Shown piece after piece: positions 44,601-57,332 of a stretch of DNA of 64,000 nucleotides. The first letter of the stretch is position 1. Each line of letters begins with the position of its first letter. The notes under the pieces were generated by a model that did not search any database, had not been told where the DNA came from, and saw only the letters and a list, made by a program, of their open reading frames with translations. The DNA comes from Geosiphon pyriformis (lineage: Eukaryota; Glomeromycota; Glomeromycetes; Archaeosporales; Geosiphonaceae), in the NCBI GenBank assembly GCA_016748015.1, contig JAAOMT010000134.1:1371726-1435725 (forward strand), written 5' to 3'. The translations under genes were made by a program, and so were the position numbers.

Positions 44601-44879
44601 GATCATTAGTTAGAAGTAAAAGGCAAAAATTGTCACAGATGCATTATCGAAATTAGGTTTTTTTTTACCGAGAATCTGTCATTTGCACTTAGAATCCTAC
44701 AGTTGGATTAAAACCTTTATTTTTATAATTTGGCCACTTTTTATAATCTGAGGTATCTCATATGACATGAGATACTTTACATGTCCGATTAAATATAAGG
44801 CAAAATAACATTTGAAACATAACAGATACATCAATGCGTTATAAAAGCAAAATACAATAAAAAGTGTGTTCTTATTAAC

Positions 44880-46439
44880 ATGTCAAAAAACGCAAACCAA
44901 AAGTAAGCAGCAATCTCCTTGAAGACTAAAAAGGCTCTTTGTCAGTACAAACTAAAGCATCCTGACTACTCAGCAAATAAACTTATCAAAATATTTAATC
45001 TAAAAGTTGACTGTTCTACTGTAACAAAGATATTCGCAAAATCAGATTGATAGATTGAAAAGAATGTATCTAACAACTCTGGTCAATTGACAAAGGACAG
45101 GAAAGAGATGTTTCTGAAAATAAATAATATACTAAGAGAATAGATACTTGGAGCACTAGCTATCAACTGCATTTTTACTGGAAAAATTTTACAAACAAAA
45201 GCCTTCAAGTTTGCTGAAAAGTTTCTAGAAGAAAATAACTTTAAAGCATCAGATGGTTGGTTAAAAAAGTTCAAGAAACATCATAATTTGCACCACATTA
45301 AGATGTATGGTAAAGCAAACAGTGCCCCCTTGGAAATTTTACTAGAGAAACAAAAGAAGCTGTATGAAATTATCAGCAAATATGATCTAAATGATGTTTA
45401 CAATGCTGATGAGACAACATTATTCTTTAGAATGCCACCAAATACAACTTTGGCAACAAAATTTATCTCTGGCATCAAGTGTGATAAGAGTCAAATTACC
45501 ATACTTCTTGCTTGTAATGCAACAGACAGCATCAAATTGCAGTTTTTAATTATTGACAAAGCCACAAAGCCATGATGTTTTCGCAATATTAATATGAATA
45601 CACTTCCAATTACTTATTGTTACAATACAAAAACATGAATGCAAACCAATATTTTTAGTGAATGGCTTAATTTATTAAATGAAAAAATGCGTCACAAAAA
45701 AAAAAAGATTTTTCTATTGCTTAATAATACTGGTCCCCATGGTAAAGAACCTTCCATATTATCTAATATTATAATTAGATACTTACCATCTAATACAACA
45801 TCCCATTTGCAACCATTAGATGCAGAAATTATTGCATTTTTTAAGACACAATACCAAAAGTTGTTTCTTTTCCATCTTATTAATCAGTATAATGGCAAGA
45901 TTCCAATATCAACAGTAACATTAAAGGATGCAGTTGACTTTCTAATTAATGTGTGGTTAGTGGTAACAACAACTACAATTCAAAACTGTTGGTGTCATAC
46001 AAAAATTCTGAATAATAGTCAAATGCTAGCCCATCTATTAGATATTGAACAAGAACTCCTACAAGAAGTACAAATTCTTATTGAGCACATTGATATTGAC
46101 AAGCTATTGGCAATAGATTTCATTAATATTGACAAGTTTAAATCATTATTCACTTATGCTTCAAAGGATAAAATTGTGGATCTTATTAACAACAAGTATA
46201 GTGAAAATTCTAATGCAAATGAAGATTTAGAAAGTGAAAATGAAAATGAATCTTTGCTTTTGCTATCTACACATCAAGGTAAAATTGCACTTGAAGATAC
46301 ATTGTGCTATTGTAAAGAGCAGTATAATGAAAAAGTTGATTCAGACTTTTTTAAAACTTTGAGAACATTAATTCATAATACTGTTCTCAAAGTTCAAGAA
46401 GAAAAAAAACAGTTGCAAATAGATAGCTTTTTTAAATAA
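44880..46439 (+). pseudogene. pogo/Tigger-type transposase (DDE superfamily, CENP-B-like HTH)
   Basis: 519 codons from the ATG at 44880 with no frame change and about six stops (TAA at codon 9, TGA-TAG near 45050, TAG near 45141, TGA near 45574 and 45637). N-terminal HTH (AALCQYKLKHPDYS-like, KLIKIFNLKVDCSTV) and a second CENP-B-type HTH ending GWLKKFKKHHNL. Catalytic core: first Asp in YNADETTLFFRM (45408-45410). The second position is Asn in LLLNNTGPH (45723-45725), where active enzymes have Asp. The third is Asp in QPLDAEIIAFFK (45819-45821), a DD31D-like spacing. The acidic C-terminus is typical of pogo. It would cut at TIRs and duplicate TA; this copy is dead. Confidence 0.9.
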
Positions 46440-47345
46440 AATATATATAATTGGTTATTATATTATAAATGTGATATATAGATCATGTGATAAGATATTA
46501 ATCATTTTTTATAGTCCCATCTCTCTATAGTCACTACAAATATGCTGACCAAAAGGTGTGATTATAAAGAGAGTTCACTATATAGCATATTGCTCAAGAA
46601 TATGAATAATCTTGTAGAACCTAAAATTATGTATATATAGCAAGAACATTAAAAACAGAAAAAACAGAATAAGTACCAAGACTTCTTAGTTCTAGACTTT
46701 TTTCTTATCTATTTACTAATTACTTCACAGATAGTTCATATTTATTGAAGGGAAATCATCAAAATATCAATAAAATACTTATCTATATCTAATTTATATT
46801 ACTTCTATTTGATTGAGAAATATTCATCAAAATTCTGACTATCAACACTTCATGTTGAAAGTTGCTAATACTTAACTATATTGAAACAATAGCTCTTAAT
46901 CATGGCTATTGATGGGATACTAACATTTATTGCTTTGACTTATTTCTTTACTTCTTTTATTTTTTTTTCTTTCTGTTGTTATTTCTTATTGTTAACTAAT
47001 TGATTAAAAAGATTGAGTACTGAATTATTAATGTCAAAGATAGTCTGGTAAAAGACCCAGAAAGAAAAATATAAAATTTATAAATTAACAAATAGCTTAT
47101 CAGAAGAGCATGACTGCCAGAATAAACTGGCCACTAAGCTGAAGAAAGAAATTTGATGGAATTGCAATTCCAGGAGGCTACTAATAAAACAATCATCGAA
47201 TTTCTGCTTATTATACAAAGAACTCTAACCCAAAATTTTCAGATCACAAAAACTTTCAGATATTATCAACCATATTAGTTATTGAGCACCAAATTACGAG
47301 TTTGTTATTTGATTTGAGACCCCAAATAATCACTTGTAACACCAG

Positions 47346-47870
47346 TTACAACTTTTTAGTTAGAATTATTAATATCAATAAATAATTATTTACTATCTAA
47401 ATTACCTTTTCTATTATTAACACTTTATGTTGATAGTATCTACTACTTGATCATATTAGAACAATAACTCTTGATTACAATTATTGATGGAATACTAACA
47501 TAAATTGTCTTGGCTTAAATTTCTTTATTTCTTTTCTTTCTTTTATTTTTTTTTTATTGTTGTATATTAATTGATTAAAAATTAAGTATTAAATTACTAA
47601 TATCAAAGATTGCTTAGTAAAAAACCTCAAGTGAAAGGATAAAACATTGGAAATTAAGAATTACTTACTAGAGAATTGCTGGCCATTAAGCCAAGAAAAG
47701 AATTGATGGAATTGTGATTCTGAGAGGCTACTGAAAACAACATTTGAATCTCTGTTTATTATACAAAAAACTTAACTAAAACCTTCAGATAATACCCATT
47801 ATATCAGTTATTAAGCACCAAATTATGAGTTTGTTATTTGATTTAAGATCCCAAATAATCATCTATAACA
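47346..47870 (+). repeat. 5' LTR of element H, second segment
   Basis: Continues the LTR interrupted at 42131. Ends CTATAACA at 47870. With the first segment it totals about 819 bp, the family-2 length. A PBS-like TGGTACTCCCTATGAAG starts at 47873. Confidence 0.85.
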
Positions 47871-47899
47871 TTTGGTACTCCCTATGAAGTATAATCTTA

Positions 47900-50060
47900 C
47901 AAAGAACCAGTATCAACAACAACCATTTAAAAGTGACAGAATCTGAAAAAAGAGGAACCAACTATTTAGAATTTGCCAAATTCTTATTCCAATACTACTG
48001 TTAACATTTGGAAATAACTAACAACCAACTATCAACAGAATTAGCTTTCAACTTCTATATTAATAAAAGAATTAAATATTTTTTAGGAGAACCAGTAAAT
48101 ATAGAATCAGCAAAAAAAAATTTTTACTGTGAATTAATTCAATACACCAGTTTACCATTAAACTACAACTTTACCCCAATTATTATTGAAATTAACAGAG
48201 AAATTGAAAATTACACCCAACAAATATTTCCTATTATTTACACAAAAAAAGACAAAGAAAAACTACAAACACCAGCAGAAACACCAAAAAAAATACAACT
48301 ACTTACTTAAAAGAAACCAAAAGTAGTTTCTTCTATTTATTTATCATATTACCATATATCAAAAAGTATCATCAATATAATATCAGCAGACATGTTCACA
48401 TCAACTGTGAAAACACTGTTAGCAAGAATAATATTTTAAAGCAACCAAGAAAAAGCTAATTTATTAAAAACTTATGGCAATTATTTTGAAAGATTCAAAT
48501 TACAATTACAATGCCATCAGGATTTTGATCACTGCTATTTCAACCAGATTTCAAAACCACTAATCTTTAAGAGATAATAGAATCAGAAGAAAAGGAAAAC
48601 GAGAATCAAAAATTTAATTATCAAAACCTGATTTCAGAAAACCTGGAAATTCAAATCCCAATTGTTTCAACCCAGCAACATCAGAACAATTCGAACTTCA
48701 CCATTACTAATCAACAAAACTTACCTTCAGTAATCATGATCAATCCATCCCCCATTGCACCAATAGCTGAACAACAACAACAACAGCCACTACTACCAGC
48801 TCAGCAACAACTTCAACTACAATCACAACAACAATAACTACTAGTACCAATGACTTATGTTTCAATTGCCAAACTTGAAAAATTTACTGGTAAAGAAGAT
48901 AATGCACAAGTATGGCTCAATAACATAGAAGAAGCCATTGCAGCCAATAGATGAGATGATGTCAGAGCATTGCAGACCATCTCATATTTTCTTCAGGATA
49001 CTGCCAACTTATAGTATCAAAATCTAATCCAAAAATCTCAAGATTTTAATAGATTCAAAGTTGAATTTTTGAAATATTTTAGTAACAATAATAGCATCAA
49101 TCATTTAACTAACATTTTTACAACTATTAAACAAAAAAAAACTAAAGCAGTCACTACTTATTTAGGACACTTTTATAGAAACCTGCACCAAATACAAACA
49201 ATTAACACAAACTACTTTACTGTACCACAAATTTTGAATCAATTTATTCATGGCCTGTACAGTAGTCTCTTATAACAGATACATCTAATACACTCATAAA
49301 CACTTTAAGATGTCATTACTTATGCCTGAAATTTTAAATTGGCTGAATTAGAAGCTAACCATGTTCAAACCATTAACTTAGTAATAAACAGATTATTTGA
49401 ATTGGATTCTAAGCTAAAACAATTCAGTAATTCTATCAACCAAAAATTAGAAGGATATTTAGCTAACAATTAGACAATATATTAGCCATCCTAGCATTGT
49501 AATTTAGGAAATACCAATTGATTTTAGCAGTAACTATCTTTGTTGTTATTATCATCCTCAGTGAATCAATCATGATAATCAGAGATGTGTGTCTGCTACA
49601 ACTGTAGGAAACAAAGCCATTTGAGAATAAATTGTTACACCAAAAGTAATAACTCACAATCAGAAAATCAATATTGCAACCCTAATTACTAGTTCCAAAC
49701 TTTAAGCTATTATCCAAATTAAGATCAGTACCTATCTTATTATGCCCAAATAATACAACAACCAATATACACACCCCCAGTATATTAGACTGCCACACCA
49801 GTAATTTATTAACCACAGCCACAACCTATCTATCAACCACAATCCCAAGTAATCTATTAGTCTTAACAAATTCAAATACCACTACAAATTCCAGTTCAGA
49901 TAACATCCAGAAACCAAAGACTGAGAATAACCCAAAACTGGAGATCAGTGATGGTTGTTTATTAGTCAATTCCAAGCTTCTCAAACCAACTGTCAGAATC
50001 ATGTTAGTGGAATTCAGAAACTGAATATGCCTAACATCCGAATTTTTAGAACTGTTTAAG
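47900..50060 (+). pseudogene. gag of element H
   Basis: N-terminal block open at 48008-48310 (STELAFNFYINKRIKYFLGEPVNIES; the conserved text starts before any ATG). Gln-rich segment at 48765-48840, capsid 48850-49450 (NAQVWLNNIEEAIAANR, FKVEFLKYFSNNNSINHL, LNQFIHGLYSSL). Zinc knuckle CYNCRKQSHLRINC at 49594-49635 is intact. A Tyr/Pro/Gln repeat tract lies at 49740-49900. In line with D. Confidence 0.82.
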
Positions 50061-50600
50061 TCTCCTAATTAGTTCAGAAGACACTTCATCTAACAAACCA
50101 AAATCCAACCAAAAGCAGCCTTTCATCAGCAACATTCTACCAGCAACCATCATTGACAATAACTTATTAGAAATCATTTTTCCCTTTAAATTCAAAGAAC
50201 TAGCAATTACACTCTTATTTAGTGGAGCTGCTCTTAACACCAAATCAATCATGGTCATATATACTAATACAAAAGTTGATGGCCACTTGATCAAACTAAT
50301 CCTTAATAGTGGGTCAATAGGCAGCATTATCACCAAACAACTTATGGACCAATTAAGTTACCAAGTTGATTGCACTGTTAGCACCAGAATTATTACAGCC
50401 AATAGAACAACTAAAACTCTTATTGGCAAAATTGATGACTTTCTATCTAAAGTCAATGGTATTATTACACCTATAAAGGTTCTTGTTATGAAAGCCATAC
50501 AGTACCAAGCTCTTATTAGTAATGACTGGTTGTTCAAAACCAATGCCATGCTTGACTGGAATACCCAAAAATTACAACTGAACCAAAACAACTAGAACAT
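50060..50600 (+). pseudogene. protease of element H
   Basis: Open at 50251-50595. LILNSGSIGSIITKQLMDQL has Asn in place of the catalytic Asp but keeps Ser-Gly. RIITANRTTKTLIGKI is the flap-like region, and YQALISNDWLFKTNAMLDWN is the C-terminal hairpin. Colinear with D 22312-21950. Confidence 0.78.
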
Positions 50601-50955
50601 ATAAGTACCAGCCACTTGTGGTCATTTTAAGACCACTTTCAACAAACAGCCACTAATCAAGTTTAAAAAAAAAGAAAAAAAACCTACTTGGGAAATGTAT
50701 CAGGTATCTTGAACTGAAAAAAAACACAATGAATTACTACTGGTACTTACTTGGAGAGAAAAGGAAAAAGTGAAAGAAAGAAAAAAAAAATTTCAAGCAA
50801 ACATCTTTACTTATGTACCATATACTAATACCATTCAACCATAGCTAAACTATTGTTAATCCAAGCTAATTTGTGTCAATTATAGCAAGAAATTGTCAAC
50901 AATGGGTGCATGTTGTGGTAACAATGAGGAATGGCCAACAGCAATCAAATACTAC
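50601..50955 (+). pseudogene. Cys-rich region of element H, left part
   Basis: Lys/Glu/Trp-rich spacer followed by the start of the first Cys module (CVNYSKKLSTMGACCGNNEEW, about 50872-50935). Cut at CTAC (50952-50955) by element I; the module continues at 58629. Confidence 0.68.
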
Positions 50956-51632
50956 TGTTATGATTGAAACTTATACTTCTTATTAATTATTATATGTATT
51001 AGCCATTAATGTTATAAAATTAGCCACTCTATTTTTAGAAAGTAATCATTGATCTGATCAATAACCTGATTATTGATTTAGTCATTGACATGATTGTTGA
51101 TTACTTTTGATAGCTATATAAGCAATAAATCTTCTAGCTATAAAAAAGCATATAGAAATCAAAGAAATAAAATAAATAAAATAACAACTTTCATCTCAAT
51201 CATTCTCTTATTGCTAATTTCTTTTTTTCTATCTTTAAGTATCTGAATATCTTGAAATAAAAAATTACTTGTTGGTTGTTTTTTACCTTTTCCTAAAATA
51301 TATAATTGCAGCATTTGAAGATTATTGAATAAAATGTGACTGAAGAGTACATCTAATACCTGATATTGAATTATAAGAGCACTGACATGAGGCATAGAAT
51401 TATACCAAGTGTGATCATTTGTTAACAGTACAAATTATCTTTCTATCTTCAGATTTCCTGGTTATCTTTAGAAAAGTATAGTAACTGAGATATTTTATGA
51501 GACTGATCTTGCATATTGAATCCATATTCATTCAATTCACTCTTTAAATTTAAATTCTCTTTGATTTCTTTTATTACTCTACAATTCTGTTCTCTTTTGC
51601 TATCTGTTAGCTTGTTACTCCAACCCATAACA
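50956..51632 (+). repeat. 5' LTR of element I
   Basis: 677 bp; short TGATCA array (about 51045-51105), TATATAAG at 51115-51122, ends CCATAACA. PBS TGGTGCTCTCTGTGTAG follows from 51639. Confidence 0.94.
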
Positions 51633-51684
51633 TAAAAGTGGTGCTCTCTGTGTAGTTGTCAAAATCTACTTTGTTTCCTATTGT

Positions 51685-53234
51685 ATGGGTAATTATTCAT
51701 ACTTGTCACAACAATTAAAAGAACACTTTGAAGCACATAACAAAAATAATCTAGATTTTATTGAACTCAATCCTTTGCCCTTCTGCTTGATTTGCTTCCT
51801 TATTAAAAAACAATCCAGCAAACAATTCCAAGACTTTTGGAACTGGTTCCTAAATGAGCATTTAGCTGAAACCTATACAACTTATACAATCTATTATTTT
51901 GACCAAGCTTATTTTAAAGACAACTTTGAAAAAAGAAACAACAGTATCAATCAGCTTTTATACTCCACAACCTTTGAACAACAGCTCCCTGATTTCGAAT
52001 ATCTGAATCATCAAATCCACACTTGGATTGCTGTCTATTAAGCAACTGAAACTCACTTTGAAACAGAAGAAGAAAGCTATCAAACCATTTCTGTTTTTGA
52101 TCTCTTTTCAAGTAAATTAGAACACTCTACACAAACAGTTATACCTAAACCAATGGCTCAAGACCCTCTGCAACAAAACATTCTGATCATTCTTTAAAAT
52201 ATACAGACTGCTTTAGGGTAAAAAAACAACATCTCATTACCATTATTCAGAAGTGATGTTCAAGATTCAATTAAATGATTGGATGACTTTAAGAGAGCTG
52301 TCACAGCAAATCAATATGATAATGAATACAAGTTTCTAATTGTTGGTGGCTATCTTCAAAGCTCTTCTGCTACTTGGTTCTCACAAAAAACCAATGCCAA
52401 TGCTTAGCAAAAAATCATTAGATGGACACCAGCAAATGCTAAAAAAGATAATACCTCTTTTACTATCCAGTTTGAAACAAAATTTAGAACTCCTATCTTG
52501 ATATCCAAATGGCATATAGAATTAGAAAGAAGAACTCAAGGCCCAGGAGAAATAGTAACTGAATACACTAAAGTCATTAGAAAACTAATTAAGCTGTAAA
52601 CTCTAGTAGAAATTAGACAGAAAAGCAAAAGATTCATTCCTTTACAAAAGGATTAAGAACTGATCTCTCATATGCTTTTTGGCCTTTTCTGGCCCTGAAA
52701 GATAATTTCACAATGAATATGGCCATTGAACTTGCCCAGAGAATAGAAGACAACCAAAGAATGCACTTAGGATTTACTCTTCCAGTTTTTGCTCCTGCTC
52801 CTGTCATGGCTCCAGCTTCACAAATGGCTGCTATCTCTTTTGCCACTCACACTCAAGACCCCAATGAACAATTAATAGACAGACTTACTGATAACCTTGC
52901 TCAGCTATTAGAACCATTAGCCTAAGCAGTCAAAGACAACCAGCAACTCCAAAGACCCAGATTTGAACTCCACTTTAATTAGCCCCAACAACCACCATAT
53001 CAAAGACAACAAAATTGTGGCCCACCTGTGTATTATCACTGTAGACTAACTGGACACTTTTCCAGAGACTGCAACAATCTTCTATTGCTCTCTTCAGCTC
53101 CTAAAAATAATAACACCCAGAATAACAAACCCAACAATAATAATATTCCTAATCAAAGACCCAATCATGCCAACATCAATTTCTTTGAAGAGGATCCCTT
53201 AGTTGAAGCTATTGTTTATCAGCCTTTAAACTGA
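51685..53234 (+). pseudogene. gag of element I
   Basis: ATG at 51685 (MGNYSYLSQQLKEHFEAHN), open for 118 codons. The capsid text continues to 52600. A one-base loss near 52613 moves the second half (MAIELAQRIEDNQRMHLGF, 52713 onward) to another frame. Zinc knuckle CRLTGHFSRDC-type at about 53028-53070 (first Cys changed to Tyr). Ends TGA right after the heptamer. Confidence 0.87.
53225..53231 (+). promoter_or_regulatory. -1 frameshift heptamer TTTAAAC, element I
   Basis: CC T TTA AAC TGA TAG: TTA AAC in the gag frame, with the pol frame one base back. Conserved in A, B and C. Confidence 0.75.
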
Positions 53235-56200
53235 TAGACACACCTCCAAAGAGTAAGAGTGCAAGCCAACCAGAAAAAAACCCCTTTTACACTTTTAATC
53301 TAATTAATGATGACCATAATATGGATGAACTAACAATCAATATCTCTGACTTAACAAGAAAGAAGAAGAAAGCCAAGGTTGATTTCGTTCTAGATCCCTA
53401 CAAAGCCTTAACTTCCATTGCTGACAACAACAAACCACCAAAGGCTAAAGTTTTTAAAAATTCTCCAAAATTGGAACCTCCAGAAATAGTACAAAAATCT
53501 GGTCCTTATTCTGTTGTTAAAAATCTTATAGAAACCCCAACACACATTACATTTGGCCAACTAATGACCCATCCACAGTTCAGAAAAAATCTTCACAAAT
53601 CATTAATACCAAAAAAAAAGACACCAAAAACCAATAAGCATTCTTGTTAAGCTGGACTTGCTAATAACAGCAATGTTACTTCTCTGATTTGCAAAACCCA
53701 AGTGGCTGACTATTTTATTGATTTGATTCTAGACAGTAGATTATCTGTTAATGTAATTGCCAAACATTTTCTGGAAGCCATTGGAAGAAAGATTGATGAA
53801 CTTTCTATCTGGTCTATAACCAATATACATGATAACAAAAAAAAAGGTCTGGATATAACCAAAGCTGTTTCTGTTCGCATTAATAGTATCAGCATTGAAG
53901 CAGACATAGAAGTATCTAAAGCAAAAAAATATACTATTATTGTTAGTAATGAGTGGCTTAAGAAAGCCAAAGCACTACTTGACTATGAACTTTATAAGCT
54001 AACCATCAAATATAATAAGAAACCCATTGTAATTAAATGTTGTTATTAGACAACTTCTTCAGTAACCAAACAGAACCAAGAAGAAAAACAATCAGATAAA
54101 TCAGATGATAATAAGAGTGATGATAAAAAAGATCAAGAAAAACAAGAAAAAACTGCTGAATTCACCTATACTATCTTTACTAGCAATGGCAAGCCACTAG
54201 ACAATGTTAAAGCTGACAAAGAAAGAATCATGATAAATGGCAAGCTGATCTGCTGGTCCTACTATGACATCCTCAGAAGAATCTTTGATAAAAAACCTGG
54301 CAAGAAAGCCAAATACAGCTATTGGTGACATGGTTCTTGTGCCAGGTGCTAGTATGATAAATCTTTGTATTCTCCTAGTAATAAATGCAAGTTCTGCCTA
54401 ATCTATTATAAAGATTGGGAGCCAATTAATTTGATACCTAGAGAAGAACTAAAAGAAGTACAAAAGTCTTTTGAGAGTGAACCACCTGAAATCCAATTCT
54501 TAGTTGTAGAATAAAGAAAACCTTCCTTTGAAGAAAAAAAAGTGGACATTGAAAATCTGTTGGCTAGAAATGGCCCAATTATTTCAAAAGAAAATGACAC
54601 TCCTAGACAAACTCATATAATACAACACATCATTACCACAAAAGAAACTTGTCCCATCCATTTGAAGCCTTATCAATCTAATTGACACAATGATGAGTTT
54701 ATCAAAAAAGAGATAAACAGAATGAAAGATCTTGGATTTATACAAGAAACCAAGAGTAAATAAGTTTTCTCAGTTGTAATAGTATCCAAGAAAGGTGGAA
54801 TCCTATGCTTCTGTGTTGACTACCACCAACTAAATGCCATCACTATAAAAGACATGTACTCACTTCCCAAAATTAATGTAATGCTAGATAAATTCAATAG
54901 TGCTGCTTTTTTCTCAATCATTAACTTAACTGCTGGATTCTGGCAAGTAAATCCAAAAAGCAGAAAGAAAACTGCTTTTATTACCAACTATGACACCTAT
55001 GAATTTACAGTCATGCTTTTTGGTCTTACTAATACTCCTCCCACTTTTTAACACCTAATAGATAAAGTGTTTAAATCAGTAAAAGAAAACTTTGTTTTGG
55101 TTTACTTAGACAACATAATGGTATATTCAAAAATCTGGGATAAACATCTTGAACATTTACAGAAGATTTTTGACCTGCTCAGAAATGCTGGCCTTAAAAT
55201 CAACCTGATCAAATTTTTTTTTGGATGCCAATTTACTTAGTTCCTTGGTTATTTTATTACAAAAAATGGAATCTTCTCTGACCTAGCTAAAGTTGAAAAA
55301 GTTCAGAACATTAGACAATTAATAAATGTTCTTGAACTATGCTCTTTCCTTGGTTTGGCCTCTTACTATTGCAAATTTATTAAGAATTTCTCCAAAATCG
55401 CCTTTCTTCTCAATCAGCTACTCAAATAAAATATCAATTATTACTGGGGCACTCATTAACAAAAAGCTTTTGAAATTCTGAAGGAAAAACTTGTTACTAA
55501 ACCAATTCTCAAGCAACTTGATCTGAACCAACTTTTTATCCTCTACACTAATACATCTGGCTATAAACTTGGTGCTATCCTTTCACAGAAAGATGAAAAT
55601 AGCAAAGAACATGCCATAGCATATGCCAGTAGATCTCTTACACAAGCAGAAAAAAACTATTCAATTACTGAACAAGAATGTCTAACAGTAGTTTGGACTA
55701 CTAACAACTGGGATTAATATCTTTTTGGTGCAAAATTCTTAGTGGTAACAGATCATTAAGCCTTGGTTTGGCTGCACAATAAAAAGAAGCTGAAACACAA
55801 ATAAATAACTTGCTAGATACTCCACTTGAATGAATTTGACTATAATATTCAACACCACAAAAGAGTAAATCATCAAAACACTAACACTTTCTCTAGACTT
55901 ACCATCCAGTAATAATACAACTTTTTAAACCAAACCAACTTAATTATTAGTAACTTCTTTACAAACAAACATGATAATGGACTTGGACAACTACTCTGCC
56001 TTAATGGAATTTTTAGGTAAAGAACAATACTCACCAGAATACATTCAATAGCAAAGAAAACATTTGCACAAACAATCAAATTTCTATTTGATTCACCAGA
56101 ACCAGCTATATAAAAGTAATAAAAAAGATTCTGACCACTTCCAGAGAGTCATCAGATTTAAAGAAAGAGAAATTGTAATATACAACATATACACTGACCC

Positions 56201-57285
56201 ATTAGCTGGACACTTTGGAAAAACAAAGACAATTCAGAAAACTTTAGCTTGCTGTTATTGGCCTACTTTAGGAAAGGACATTGCTGAATACATTAAAACC
56301 TGTGACATCTGCCAAAGAAGAAACAAACCCAATTGCAAAGAAGATATTTATCCAATTTCTGTTGGTTAATCATTTGACAGAATTGGTATAAATGTTGTTG
56401 AATCTTTAACAATAACTCCTAATAACAACAGATATATTATTACAGCTATTGACTATTTTACAAAATGAGTAGAAGCAAGAGCCACTCCAGACCAAATAGC
56501 AGTCTCAATAGCTAATTTTATTTATGAAGATATTATCTGCCATTATGGCTGTCCCAAAAAACTTTTATTTGATAAAGAAAGAGCTTTTTTCAGTACACTG
56601 GTTAAAGAACTTTGTAGAAAAATGGGAATACATCATAAACTTTCTTCCCCTTATCACTTCCAAACAAATGGCCTAGTGAAATGTTTTAATAGAACACTAT
56701 ATAAAACCCTAGCCAAAACCAGTAAAGAAACAAACTTATGGAACAAAGTATTGCTTTCAGCTTTGTTTGCTTATAGAACTGTGAATCATGACATAACAAG
56801 TTATAAACTTTTTTATCTGTTCTATGGACGCATAGCAACACTACCAATAGAAACTAATATTGAGACAATACCCTTTGAAGAGATCACAATAGGAAATTAC
56901 AAAGACATTTTGCAAAAAAGACTTGGTATCATTCTTGACTCCTTAGTAGAAGCACGAATAATTGCTTTTGAAAAGATAAAACAGTTCCAAGAAAAGCTTA
57001 AAAAAAAAACAAACCTATAAAACACTTTCTTTAAGTATTGGTAATTTAGTATTGAAATACTGTTTAGATAGAAACAATGTCTATGGTGATAAATTCTCTA
57101 GCTGGTAGAAAGAACTCTTTATAGTCAACAAAGTTTTGAACAATGATTTTTATATTCTTCAAGATCAATTCAGAACAATTTTCAATAATCATTTTGTTTA
57201 TGGTACACAACTCAAAAAATATCATAAACGATCTGATTGGTTGTCTGTTATGATAATACTGACTCAAATAATCAGCAAAAATTAA
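53231..57285 (+). pseudogene. pol of element I: protease, RT, RNase H, integrase
   Basis: Protease region 53321-54049 (LILDSRLSVNVIAKHF: Asp kept, Gly changed to Arg). Linker at 54060-54160, Cys cluster at 54330-54400. RT at 54700-55440 with box YLDN (55103-55114). RNase H to 55900, with the Asp of YTDTS changed to Asn. Integrase at 56064-57020: HHCC finger intact (AGHFGKTKTI...CDICQRRN), first catalytic Asp now Asn (GINVV, about 56388), Glu of NGLVE now Lys (NGLVKCF). Numerous stops and at least two indels. At codon 57208-57210 this copy has CAA where B, C and J have TGA. Confidence 0.9.
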
Positions 57286-57332
57286 ATATAAATAAATGGT
57301 TTATTTCCAAAACAGAAATATCTTCAATCGAC

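Larger units (their letters stand above)
42313..46580 (+). mobile_element. pogo/Tigger-like DNA transposon with a second, reverse-strand gene
   Basis: Inverted ends: left CAGTGAACTCTTTTTATAG at 42313; the right end, read on the minus strand from 46580, is TAGTGAACTCTCTTTATAA (first base mutated). Flanking TA at 42311-42312 and 46581-46582. At 4268 bp it is longer than usual pogo elements because the left half (42.6-44.6 kb) carries a minus-strand coding relic besides the transposase (44880-46439). The terminal 150 bp hold several TATAGTCAC-type subrepeats. Confidence 0.88.
42132..47341 (+). repeat. lone LTR G (family 2), host of the pogo element
   Basis: A complete LTR (TGTTACTTATAAAAA...CACTTGTAACA) with no internal region, lying inside H's 5' LTR. 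Flanks TCAG (42128-42131) and CCAG (47342-47345) are a TSD with one transition. Without the pogo insertion it is about 0.94 kb. It has an array of CATTGCTCAGCAAT units (42210-42310 and 46583-46600), TATATA near 46633 and LTR text to 47341. A solo LTR left by LTR-LTR recombination is the simplest reading. Confidence 0.85.

Noticed and set aside
44403-44609. 68-codon plus-strand ORF in the pogo element
   Set aside because: Lies antisense to the reverse-strand gene, whose frame shows longer coherent text; likely a shadow.
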